Positions 1 to 8,783 are shown, numbered from the stretch's first letter. The stretch: DNA of 64,000 bases from an uncultured Treponema sp. (GCA_946615905.1 CAMOIE010000009.1:1-64000); one strand, 5' to 3'. Program-made: numbers and translations. Notes: generated by a model from the letters alone, not told the origin.

Positions 1-267
1 TCCATGTATTTTCCTCGCTTCTCCCACCTGTATTATATATAGGTGGTGAAAATCAAAAATCGGCAGCAAAAGCTGAAAAAAGGGAGATTTTTTTACTTAT
101 ATCTTAAATGTCTGAAAAGTGCAAAATATGTTATTATTTGTATTTTACAAACTATAAAAATAGTAATTTGGATTATTCAAATGTCAGAAAAATGCAAATA
201 GTCCTCTGCAAAATGCCCCCCCCGTATATTAGTATGAAGTCATTGAAAGTTCTAAAGGGGGAACGTT

Positions 268-891
268 ATGAAAAAAGTGACTAAATTAATTATTGTTGGA
301 ATGGCTCTCTGCGCATCAGCCTTCTTCATGTCTTGCGCCAACTCTGCCGGTGGCTACGCCGTTGGTAGTGACGAATACAACGCAATAGCAGCAGCAGCGG
401 CCGCAGCTGCTTCCGCTGCTGCACCTAGCGGAAGCACAACGCCAGCTGTTGCAGAGACATACACGTTGAATATAGCCAACTGTCCCACGACAGCAGAAAC
501 TACAAAGGTTGTTGATTCCACAATCTCTGTCGTTGCTGCTGCGTCTGGAAAGAAAATTGAGAACAAATCAACATATCTCCAGATGACAGGTGGAAAAGCC
601 TCTGCTACAGCCGGAGTTGAGTATGGTCTTAAAGTCACACTGACAAAAACAGCGTCAACAATAACAATTAAGGCTTCGTCAAAAGAAAGCAAAGCTGCTA
701 ATCAGTGGATTATGAAAGGAGCTAGTGGTGCAAGTGATGTTACAAGTACAGGAACTCCTGCTACCGCACCTGAAAAAGGTAATGTTTCAAATGTTGCAAC
801 ATTGACATTCTCTTCAGTTCCCGCCGGAACATATTATCTCGGGGCAAGTGCAGATGGTGGCTACCTTACTAGCCTTGTAATTACATACTAA
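268..891 (+). CDS. Putative lipoprotein, Ala-rich N-terminus, unknown function
   Basis: Signal peptide with lipobox (MKKVTKLIIVGMALCASAFFMSC); Ala run after the Cys; AGGGGG Shine-Dalgarno just upstream of ATG 268. Confidence 0.75.
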   Translation: MKKVTKLIIVGMALCASAFFMSCANSAGGYAVGSDEYNAIAAAAAAAASAAAPSGSTTPAVAETYTLNIANCPTTAETTKVVDSTISVVAAASGKKIENKSTYLQMTGGKASATAGVEYGLKVTLTKTASTITIKASSKESKAANQWIMKGASGASDVTSTGTPATAPEKGNVSNVATLTFSSVPAGTYYLGASADGGYLTSLVITY

Positions 892-1000
892 TTCATTTGG
901 CGTATAAAATTATTAACCAGTCGCTCTTGCGGCTGGTTAATCTGTATCCTGCTTGGGGAAGCGGATTAGTCCCAACCTAGTTGTTTAATTAAATAAGTAT

Positions 1001-1738
1001 ATGAACGAACTTGACAAGTCTAAAGTTCTAGAAGCCATAAAAGAATGTGTTTCATTCGTATTCGGCAAAATCGAAAAAGAGCCTTTTGACAAAGAAAAAA
1101 TCATCGAAGCGTATAATGAACATCAGTTTGATGGCTTTGATGACGACTTGAAATTGGATAGTAGCAAATTTATTGACAGAAAAAAGATCCCGAAAATTAA
1201 ATTTACTATTACGTCTAAAGATATAGAAGAGCTGAAAAGCGATGGTCTTTTGGTCGAAAAGGACGGCGGGACATTTTTTTCACCGTTCATCGCAAATGCG
1301 GAATTTCCTGTAGGAAAAAAGGTGGATCCGCTTATCCGGTTAATGTATGCTGTCTTGTGGAAAAACGGAGACTTGCTTAAAGTTTCCAGAATCATCAGCG
1401 GAATAACGAAGACACCCGCAGACTTGAATCCGCAGGGCTTTGTCTTCCAGCAGTTCGGAAAGTTTTTAGCTGACCCTGGGGAGCCTATAATAGACCAGCA
1501 TGTGATGAGGGTCTTTAAAATATATAAGACATGGCAGACCAATCATGATGTTGATTTGGAGCCGTTTTTCAAGAAAGGAATGACAAATTCTGACGCAAAT
1601 GCTTACATAGCTTGGGTAAAGGACATCGTGCATAATAAAAATGCGTCACGAGATGACATTGACGAGATTTTATTTGCACTGGGAAAAGCCGCAAAGAAGC
1701 TTTGGCAAAAGACAAAGCCGAAAAACAAAGTAGGCTGA
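1001..1738 (+). CDS. Hypothetical protein
   Basis: 245-aa ORF with coherent protein-like composition; no family recognised with confidence. Confidence 0.65.
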   Translation: MNELDKSKVLEAIKECVSFVFGKIEKEPFDKEKIIEAYNEHQFDGFDDDLKLDSSKFIDRKKIPKIKFTITSKDIEELKSDGLLVEKDGGTFFSPFIANAEFPVGKKVDPLIRLMYAVLWKNGDLLKVSRIISGITKTPADLNPQGFVFQQFGKFLADPGEPIIDQHVMRVFKIYKTWQTNHDVDLEPFFKKGMTNSDANAYIAWVKDIVHNKNASRDDIDEILFALGKAAKKLWQKTKPKNKVG

Positions 1739-1916
1739 CTTCTGGCTTCTATGTCGGCATAACATGAGGTTTCGACAGGCGGTTCCTGAGCCTGTCGAAG
1801 GACAATCATTGGTTCTGCCTGTTGTAATAAGTGTCCGTTTGTTGGCTTTCTACCACACGGAAAATAAAACTTAAACGCCCACCCTTAGCTTCCGGGTTCC
1901 CGGATTCGGGTGTTTG

Positions 1917-1942
1917 CTCCTGCGAAAGCAGGAGATTTTTTT
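1917..1942 (+). terminator. Rho-independent terminator-like hairpin
   Basis: ctcctgcgaaagcaggag followed by a T8 tract. Confidence 0.6.
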
Positions 1943-1964
1943 TGGCGCAATAGCATGTAAAAAG

Positions 1965-2089
1965 AAAGGGGCTGTCTCAAAAGTATAAAACACGGTGGTT
2001 GAGCTTGTCGAAACCACCATATATAGTGCGAGAGGTCATTTCGACAGGCTCAATGACCACACACCCTGAACTTGTTGGACGCCCCTTTT
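1965..2089. mobile_element. MITE-like element, copy 1
   Basis: Near-identical to 8375..8498; begins aaaggggctgtctcaaaagt and ends ttggacgcccctttt (right inverted repeat has lost one base relative to copy 2); no ORF; two internal hairpins. Confidence 0.7.
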
Positions 2090-2111
2090 CTTTTACGGTC
2101 TTACTGATTTA

Positions 2112-3695
2112 CTAAATTCGGAGCAAATCTGAGTAGGCTTTTAAAGCCCCGTCCGTGTCGTGGGCCAGGACTTTTTTTGCCAGTTTTTTACCCAGCTGAA
2201 CGCCTTCCTGGTCAAAGGAGTTGATGTTCCACAAAAATCCCTGGAACATGACCTTGTTCTCAAAGTGGGCCAGAAGGGCACCCAGACTCTGCGGTGTGAG
2301 CTGCTTTCCGTAGATTATAGATGACGGGCGACCGCCGGCGAATGACTTGTTTGGATCACCGTCGTCTTTGCCGCATGCGAATGCCATAATCTGGGCGGCC
2401 ACGTTGGCACAGAGTTTTTTCTGGCTTGTAGACCCTTCAATCACAACGTCAACGCCAGCCTGATTCTCCTGAAAGCCGATGAACTGGAGGGGCACGATAT
2501 TCGTTCCCTGGTGGAGGAGCTGGTAGAATGAGTGCTGGCCGTTCGTTCCCGGCTCTCCGAAAATCACGGGACCTGTCACGTAGTCAACAGGCTTTCCGAA
2601 GCGGTTGACAGACTTTCCGTTTGACTCCATGTCGAGCTGCTGCAGGTGGGCGGGGAACCTTGAGAGGGCCTGCGAATAGGGGAGAACCGCTGTTGACGGG
2701 TAGCCCTGTACGTTGCGCTCATACAAGCCGATTAAGGCATCCAGCATGGCCGGATTCTTTTTGATGTCGCTGGAAGACTCGATTTTGTCCTCGGCCGCGG
2801 CTCCGTCAAGGAAGTCCGCGAAGACTTTGGGGCCGAAGGCCAGGCTCAAGACCGCTCCACCGACCGCAGATGTTGATGAGTAGCGGCCGCCGATGTAGTC
2901 GTCCATGTAGAAGGCTGCAAGATAGTCCGGGTTGTGGGCCAGGGGGCTTGTCTCGGAAGTGACCGCAATCATGTGCTTTGCCGGGTTGAGGCCTGCCTTT
3001 TTAAGTGCGTCTTTTACGAATGACTCGTTTGTGAGGGTCTCAAGGGTTGTGCCTGACTTTGACACCAAAATGAAAATTGAATGGGCCAAATCCACGCGGC
3101 TTAAAACTCCCGCAGCATCGTCCGGGTCTACGTTTGAAATGAACTCGGCTTCCATCAGTTTTGTATTGTTGGCCTTTGCCCATTCGCTCAAGGCAAGGTA
3201 CATGGCGCGGGGGCCAAGGTCGGAGCCGCCGATTCCAATCTGGACGACTGTGGTGAATTTCTCTCCGTCAGCGTTTGTGATTTTTCCTGAGTGGACGTTA
3301 TCAGCGAATTCCGCGATTCTTTTTTGCTGTTCGATGTAAAAATCCCGCTTGTCAACATTGTCAGCTTTTACGGCTTTGCCGAGCTGTCCGCGTGTCAGGT
3401 GGTGGAGGACAAGACGCTTCTCTCCAGTGTTTACGACAGCCCCGTTGTATGTCTCCTCGAATTTCTCGGCCAGCTGGGCTTCTTTTGCCAAATCCGCCAT
3501 GACAGAGAGGACTTTGGAGTCGACTTCCTTTGCGGCGTAATTGTAGGTCAGTCCGGCCGCCATCGGAATCTGGTAGTCCGCCACACGGTCAGCGGCCTTT
3601 GCTCCTCCGAGTTCCGCCTTGATATCTACAGCTCCTTTCAGAGCCTGCAATTTTTTGAATGAAGACAAAGTGTCAAGATTTTCCCAAGAAATCAT
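2112..3695 (-). CDS. pgi: Glucose-6-phosphate isomerase
   Basis: 527 aa; motifs VQIGIGGSDLGPRAMYLAL, ILVSKSGTTLETLTN, GQHSFYQLLHQGT. Confidence 0.95.
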   Translation of the reverse strand: MISWENLDTLSSFKKLQALKGAVDIKAELGGAKAADRVADYQIPMAAGLTYNYAAKEVDSKVLSVMADLAKEAQLAEKFEETYNGAVVNTGEKRLVLHHLTRGQLGKAVKADNVDKRDFYIEQQKRIAEFADNVHSGKITNADGEKFTTVVQIGIGGSDLGPRAMYLALSEWAKANNTKLMEAEFISNVDPDDAAGVLSRVDLAHSIFILVSKSGTTLETLTNESFVKDALKKAGLNPAKHMIAVTSETSPLAHNPDYLAAFYMDDYIGGRYSSTSAVGGAVLSLAFGPKVFADFLDGAAAEDKIESSSDIKKNPAMLDALIGLYERNVQGYPSTAVLPYSQALSRFPAHLQQLDMESNGKSVNRFGKPVDYVTGPVIFGEPGTNGQHSFYQLLHQGTNIVPLQFIGFQENQAGVDVVIEGSTSQKKLCANVAAQIMAFACGKDDGDPNKSFAGGRPSSIIYGKQLTPQSLGALLAHFENKVMFQGFLWNINSFDQEGVQLGKKLAKKVLAHDTDGALKAYSDLLRI

Positions 3696-3907
3696 AAGAG
3701 CCTCGTTTAGTAAGATTTAAATTGCATTAATTATAACACATCTTTTTGATTTTATATAGATTTTTTTAAATTGGAGATTTTGGAAGAAAAAAGGGTCCAG
3801 GGAAAAAAGAAACCTTGAAAAGGTTGCGTTTTGCCTTGGATGACAGAATTTTATGTTCAGTGATTTTTTTTACGGCCGAAAATTTATCTAGAATGGGAGA
3901 AAATTTT

Positions 3908-4594
3908 ATGAAAAAGACATTCATGCTTTTAACAGCCCTTTTGATGGTCTGGGGGGCTTCCGCCTCGATTTACAAGAGCGGCGTTACGGCTTCATATTAC
4001 GCTGACAAATTCCACGGTCGGACGACTGCCAACGGCGAAATCTTCAACATGTACGGCTACACTTGCGCCCACAAGACTTTGCCTTTCAACACGATGCTCC
4101 GCGTGACAAACCTTGCAAATGGAAAGTCTGTGATTGTCCGCGTGAACGACAGGGGGCCATTTGTTGCCGGACGCGAGATTGACCTTTCAAAGGCTGCCGC
4201 TGTGAAAATCGGAATGACAGGAACGGGAACTGCTAAAGTCAAGATTGAGACTGTCAGCCTTGTAGAAAAAAAGCCTGCGAGTTCAGCAGCCTCTAGCGAG
4301 GAAGAGCTTGTGACTGCGGAAAGCCTGCCAAAAATCCAGCTGGAGAACGCCAATATCCGCCTGCTTCCCGGAACGGAGTGGGACATTCAGGTCGGTGCTT
4401 TCAAGGAAAAACGCTATGCCGAGGATTGCGCCCGCCGCCTTCTTGACGCAGGATTTATCAACGTCGTCTACCAGAAGACCGAGGGAATCACCCGCGTGGT
4501 AGTCCGCAAGGTCGCCGCCGAGGACGTTGAGTCAACCCAGCAGAAACTTGCAAACGAGGGCTTTAACGAGCAGCTTATCCGCAAGAGAAGTTAA
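3908..4594 (+). CDS. Septal ring lytic transglycosylase RlpA-like protein with SPOR domain
   Basis: [41 protein letters not shown]...[10 protein letters not shown]-terminal SPOR-like [21 protein letters not shown]. Start placed at ATG 3908 (signal peptide [14 protein letters not shown]) rather than 3815. Confidence 0.88.
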   Translation: MKKTFMLLTALLMVWGASASIYKSGVTASYYADKFHGRTTANGEIFNMYGYTCAHKTLPFNTMLRVTNLANGKSVIVRVNDRGPFVAGREIDLSKAAAVKIGMTGTGTAKVKIETVSLVEKKPASSAASSEEELVTAESLPKIQLENANIRLLPGTEWDIQVGAFKEKRYAEDCARRLLDAGFINVVYQKTEGITRVVVRKVAAEDVESTQQKLANEGFNEQLIRKRS

Positions 4595-4614
4595 AAATAA
4601 TAAACGTTGGTATA

Positions 4615-5295
4615 TTATTTACCTTCTCTTATAAACATTAAAAATAAAGATATAAAAATCGGGAGAAGGGCGAAGAGCAGGGTATGAAGACCTAGGGCTT
4701 TTGTCAAAAGACAGCCGGCTGCCGCTCCCAAGATAAAGACTAAAATAATTATGTAATAAACGAGGCCTCTTATAAAAAGGGGCCTTTCTTTTTTTCTAGT
4801 CCCTGAAAAAATCAACTCGCTTCCTGTCCTCAGGTTGCCGGTGCACATGGTCGTTGCGAATGGGTGCCCGTGCCATTTTCTAAACGCATCGACTTGAAAG
4901 GAGCAGACAAAGGAAATCATGATGTTGGCGATGGAATTCATATTTTCGGGGACAAAGGCCGCAAGGGCGAGAATTCCGCACTCAATCAGCAAAATCACCT
5001 GGCGCCAGTGGATTTTCTTTGACTCCTTGAATCTCGATTTTACCGCCTCCGTCAAAAAAACTCCGCAGGCAAAGGCCAAAATCGGCAGAAAGCAGAAAAA
5101 GGCCTGAGTCCAGTTTCCCCGGGCTGCGTTCATTCCGACTAGGACAATGTTTCCTGTCTGGGCGTTGGCAAAAACTCCGCCACGGCCGATATAAGTGTAG
5201 GCATCCAAAAATCCGCCTGAGAGGGCTAAAAGCAGGGCGACCGGCGTGGAGTCCGAGATTTGGCGGGAATCGTGGTGAAAGTTAATCACAGGCAT
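4615..5295 (-). CDS. YoaK/DUF1275 family membrane protein
   Basis: LALSGGFLDAYTYIGRGGVFANAQTGNIVLVG and ATTMCTGNLRTGSE motifs; multiple hydrophobic segments. Confidence 0.85.
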   Translation of the reverse strand: MPVINFHHDSRQISDSTPVALLLALSGGFLDAYTYIGRGGVFANAQTGNIVLVGMNAARGNWTQAFFCFLPILAFACGVFLTEAVKSRFKESKKIHWRQVILLIECGILALAAFVPENMNSIANIMISFVCSFQVDAFRKWHGHPFATTMCTGNLRTGSELIFSGTRKKERPLFIRGLVYYIIILVFILGAAAGCLLTKALGLHTLLFALLPIFISLFLMFIREGK

Positions 5296-5761
5296 GAGGA
5301 TTTCCGGCGGCAGCCTTTTGGATTCCGTCTGTTTTTGCGGGACTTTCCAGCATTTCTTTCATTGTGCGCCAGCCAAGGACAGCACATTTTACGCGGGAAG
5401 GCATGTGGGAGACATCCTGCAAAAGTCCCGCCTCGTCAAGCTCCTCGATTTCTTCTTCTGTCGCCTTTCCCTGAATCATGTTCATGAAAATTGTCCCAAG
5501 GCGAAGAGCCTCGTCTTTTTCCTTTCCGATAATCAGGTCTAGCATCATGTCGACCGAGGCCTGTGAGACCGCGCATCCGGAGCCTTCAAAAGACCCGTCC
5601 GTGATTTTTGCCCCGTCGGTTTTGAGGTATAGAGTTATGTTGTCGCCACAGGAAGGGTTTACCCCGTGCAAAGTGAGGCTTGGGTTTTCAAGATTTTTTT
5701 TGTGGGCGGGATTTATGTTGTGTTCGTTCAAAATCTCGCGGTAAAGTGATTTTAATTCCAT
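5282..5761 (-). CDS. SufU-like Fe-S cluster assembly scaffold
   Basis: NPSCGDNITLYLKTDG, GSGCAVSQASVDMM, RVKCAVLGWRTMKE: three conserved Cys contexts of SUF scaffold proteins. Confidence 0.9.
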   Translation of the reverse strand: MELKSLYREILNEHNINPAHKKNLENPSLTLHGVNPSCGDNITLYLKTDGAKITDGSFEGSGCAVSQASVDMMLDLIIGKEKDEALRLGTIFMNMIQGKATEEEIEELDEAGLLQDVSHMPSRVKCAVLGWRTMKEMLESPAKTDGIQKAAAGNPHACD

Positions 5762-5980
5762 TTTTTAAGCCCTCGAATCTTCTATAAGATAATGAAATTC
5801 TCCCATCTGGGCAATTAATTATGAGTTATTCGTGCGAGCCGCTTTCAGCGTCGGGCTATGTCAGGCTTCCGCCTCCCGGCTCCATTGGGGCCGTTCCCTA
5901 CCTCTCGCGTTTTGACATCTTGAAAATCATTGCCAAATAGAAGAAAATGGCTGTGAGAATTTTAATTTATGGAGCCAATC

Positions 5981-6685
5981 ATGACAAAAAAAGAACTTGC
6001 AAAATATATCGACCACACTCAGCTTGCCGCCTGCGCGACAAAAGCTGACATCGAAAAACTCTGCGCCGAAGCCCGCGAATACGACTTTGCCTCTGTCTGC
6101 GTGAACCCGGTCTTCATTCCGCTCGCCGCAGAACTGCTCAAAGGCTCTGACGTGAAAGTCTGCACTGTAATCGACTTCCCGCTTGGCGCGTCCGGCCGTG
6201 AGAGCAAAAATATGCAGGCCTCGGCCGCAATCCGTGACGGTGCCGACGAGCTTGACTTTGTTATTTCCTTAAGCCTCGTGAAAGCCCACAAATGGGAAGA
6301 GCTTGCCGACGAGTTGAAAGCTCTTGAGGATGCGGCCAAAAAGGAAAAGCCCTCAATCCTCACAAAGTTGATTTTGGAGACCTGCTATCTCACTGACGAG
6401 GAAATCGTGGAGTCCTGCAAGGCTGCCAAGAAGGGCGGTTTTGACTTTGTAAAGACTTCGACAGGATTTGCCACTCCCAAGGACTCAAGCGGAAAATCCC
6501 TGCCGAACGGAGCTACTGTCCACGCTGTTGAATTGATGAGAAAAACAGTCGGAGACTCAATGGGAGTGAAGGCTTCCGGCGGAATCCACAATTTTGAGGA
6601 GTGCATGGCGATGATTGAAGCTGGAGCTTCGAGAATCGGTGCTTCTGCCGGTGTCAAAATTCTTGCCGGAGCCAATCTCGCATAG
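5981..6685 (+). CDS. deoC: Deoxyribose-phosphate aldolase
   Basis: DHTQLAACATKADIEKLC, VCTVIDFPLGASG, FVKTSTGFATPKDSSGKSLPNGATVHAVELM, KASGGIH; ggag precedes ATG 5981. Confidence 0.95.
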   Translation: MTKKELAKYIDHTQLAACATKADIEKLCAEAREYDFASVCVNPVFIPLAAELLKGSDVKVCTVIDFPLGASGRESKNMQASAAIRDGADELDFVISLSLVKAHKWEELADELKALEDAAKKEKPSILTKLILETCYLTDEEIVESCKAAKKGGFDFVKTSTGFATPKDSSGKSLPNGATVHAVELMRKTVGDSMGVKASGGIHNFEECMAMIEAGASRIGASAGVKILAGANLA

Positions 6686-6692
6686 GTTGACC

Positions 6693-6827
6693 GCACCAGG
6701 CAATGGAAGGGTTGTTGGGTGAGAGTCGGCATCCTTGCCGCCTCTCACCCGACAGAAATCGCAAGACGATTTCTGTCCTTGCATTTTGCCGCCATCCGTG
6801 GCGGCAGAAGACTTGTTGCCTTGGTGC
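6693..6827. repeat. Cloverleaf-like intergenic inverted-repeat element
   Basis: Outer stem gcaccaggcaa / ttgccttggtgc (one bulge) encloses three hairpins: gggtgagag-t-cggca..tgccg-c-ctctcaccc; acagaaatcg..cgatttctgt; tgccgcca..tggcggca. Confidence 0.7.
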
Positions 6828-6956
6828 CCAAAGTCCAGTGAATATCTGGCTGACTTTTAATTTCATTGAAACAATTGCATAAATATGCTAGATTCTTTAG
6901 GCAAAATGCATAAATATAGGCTGGCTAAAATTCCGGCCGGATTTCAGGAGCATTAA

Positions 6957-8180
6957 ATGAAGGTCGTTGTTATCGGCGCCCAGTGGGGTGATGAGGGAAA
7001 AGGCAAAATCGTTGACTATCTTGCAGAGGACGCGAAATACGTTGTCCGCTATGCGGGAGGTCCTAACGCAGGCCACACAATCGTTGTAGACGGCAAGCAG
7101 TTTGCCCTTCATCAGGTTCCGTCAGGAATCCTCTACCCGGAAAAATCTGTTTTCTTGGGTGCTGGAATGGTAATCGACCCGGAGGCCCTTTTCAACGAGC
7201 TTCAGATGCTCAAGGACAACGGAATCAACTGGGAAGGTCGCGTCTTTATCTCTGACCGCGCCCACATCATTCTTCCAGGCTACCGGCAGATGGACAAGGA
7301 CCGCGATGCACAGCGCAAACGCCCAATCGGCACGACCGGACGTGGAATCGGAATCGCCTATTCTGAAAAGGCCCACCGCGACGGACTTCGACTTGCAGAC
7401 CTTGACTGGGATGTTAAAATGGCCGAATTTGACGGCGAGGACAAGGCCTATCTCGACAAGTACAAGGAAAGACTCCTTGAGATGCGCGTCGACCTGACTG
7501 CGAAAATGTTTGAGTTCAGAAAAGAGAACATTCTTTTTGAGGGTGCCCAGGGAGCCATGCTTGACATCGACTCTGGAACTTACCCCTACGTATCTTCCGG
7601 GGCATCTTGCTCAGCCGGAGCCGCCACAGGCTGCGGAATCGGTCCCCACGACTTGGATAAAATCCTCGGAGTATTCAAGGCTTACGAGACTCGCGTTGGA
7701 AACGGCCCCATGCCAACAGAATTCAACAACGAGAGCGAGGGAGAGCTTTGCGAGTATGTGCGCAAGACAGGCCGCGAGTACGGAGTCACCACAGGACGCG
7801 CCCGCCGCTGCGGCTACCTTGATTTGGTCGCCCTCCGCTATGCCTGCCGCGTAAACTCTCTCGACTCGCTTGTTTTGACCCATCTTGACATCTACGACAC
7901 ATTTGATGAAATCGAGGCCTGCGTCGCCTACGACATCGATGGAAAAATCGTTACTGACTTCCCTGCAAATGTCGGACAGATGGAAAGGGCAAAGCCGATT
8001 CTTGAGAAATTCAAAGGCTGGAAGACAAGCCTCAAAGAATGCCGCTCTTATGAAAATCTCCCCAAAGAAGCCCGCGGCTACGTGGAGTTCATCGAGGACT
8101 ACTGCAAGGTTCCCGTTGGAATAATCTCAGTCGGCTATGAGCGCAACGAAACCTTCATCCGAAGCAACCCTTGGAAATAA
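6957..8180 (+). CDS. purA: Adenylosuccinate synthetase
   Basis: VVIGAQWGDEGKGKIVDYLA, GGPNAGHTIV, GTTGRGIGIAYSEK, FEGAQGAMLDIDSGTYPYVSSG, GVTTGRARRCGYLDL. Confidence 0.97.
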   Translation: MKVVVIGAQWGDEGKGKIVDYLAEDAKYVVRYAGGPNAGHTIVVDGKQFALHQVPSGILYPEKSVFLGAGMVIDPEALFNELQMLKDNGINWEGRVFISDRAHIILPGYRQMDKDRDAQRKRPIGTTGRGIGIAYSEKAHRDGLRLADLDWDVKMAEFDGEDKAYLDKYKERLLEMRVDLTAKMFEFRKENILFEGAQGAMLDIDSGTYPYVSSGASCSAGAATGCGIGPHDLDKILGVFKAYETRVGNGPMPTEFNNESEGELCEYVRKTGREYGVTTGRARRCGYLDLVALRYACRVNSLDSLVLTHLDIYDTFDEIEACVAYDIDGKIVTDFPANVGQMERAKPILEKFKGWKTSLKECRSYENLPKEARGYVEFIEDYCKVPVGIISVGYERNETFIRSNPWK

Positions 8181-8227
8181 TTTTCATTTGGGCGTAAGGC
8201 AAAGACAGAGATAATTCTGTGAATTCA

Positions 8228-8262
8228 AAAAAAAATCCCGGCCTGTGTGGCTGGGATTTTTT
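8228..8262 (+). terminator. Rho-independent terminator downstream of purA
   Basis: atcccggcctgtgtggctgggat flanked by an A-tract and a T8 tract. Confidence 0.8.
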
Positions 8263-8285
8263 TTATCTTTGAGAGCTTTCTCCCA

Positions 8286-8377
8286 TAAAGTCATGACGCG
8301 GCGTCCATGCCGCTAGCTAACGTGCCGGTTCAAATCCGGGAACTAGCATAGCGGGAAATTCATTTAAAATAAAAAAA
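8286..8377. repeat. tRNA-flank duplicated repeat, copy 1
   Basis: taaagtcatgacgcggcgtccatgccgcta(g/t)ctaacgtgccggttcaaatccgggaactagcatagcgggaaat...ttaaaataaaaaaa, nearly identical to 8589..8679. Confidence 0.85.
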
Positions 8378-8498
8378 GGGGCTGTCTCAAAAGTATAAAA
8401 CGCGGTGGTTGAGCTTGTCGAAACCACCATATATAGTGCGAGAGGTCATTTCGACAGGCTCAATGACCACACACCCTGAACTTATTGGACAGCCCCTT
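8375..8498. mobile_element. MITE-like element, copy 2
   Basis: Terminal inverted repeat aaggggctgtc / gacagcccctt (11 bp, perfect); near-identical to 1965..2089; no ORF. Confidence 0.75.
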
Positions 8499-8588
8499 AA
8501 TACTTAGTCGGGCAACCGCCGTAAAAATTGCCTCCTGCAATTTTTACTACAGGCAAGTTTCTTCGCAACTTGCCTCGGTCTATCCGCG

Positions 8589-8679
8589 TAAAGTCATGAC
8601 GCGGCGTCCATGCCGCTATCTAACGTGCCGGTTCAAATCCGGGAACTAGCATAGCGGGAAATAGTTTAAAATAAAAAAA
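8589..8679. repeat. tRNA-flank duplicated repeat, copy 2
   Basis: Direct repeat of 8286..8377; contains the T-arm-like ccggttcaaatccggg. Confidence 0.85.
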
Positions 8680-8710
8680 AGAGTCTGCATATTTGCAAAC
8701 TCTTTTCTAG

Positions 8711-8783
8711 TCGGGCAACCCGGATTTGAACCGGGGACCTCTACGTCCCGAACGTAGCGCGCTACCAGCTGCGCTATTGCCCG
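8711..8783 (-). tRNA. tRNA-Pro (CGG)
   Basis: Reverse complement folds as cgggcaa acceptor / ttgcccg, anticodon arm ctacg-ttCGGga-cgtag, T-arm ccccggttcaaatccgggg-like. Confidence 0.93.

Noticed and set aside
24-46. Palindrome ccacct-gtattatatat-aggtgg at the window start
   Set aside because: Short, AT-rich loop, no U-tract and the upstream gene is outside the window; too little to assign a function.
3349-3540. ORFs antisense to pgi, and the many similar ORFs antisense to purA, uvrB, cysS and murB
   Set aside because: Low-complexity antisense frames of well-identified housekeeping genes.
5821-5940. 39-aa ORF MSYSCEPLSASGYVRLPPPGSIGAVPYLSRFDILKIIAK
   Set aside because: It lies across a member of the GC-rich repeat family and lacks supporting coding evidence.
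8311-8362. Possible extra tRNA gene around the ccggttcaaatccggg T-arm-like sequence in the 90-bp repeats
   Set aside because: No matching acceptor, D-arm or anticodon arm could be drawn; treated as a tRNA-like fragment in a repeat.
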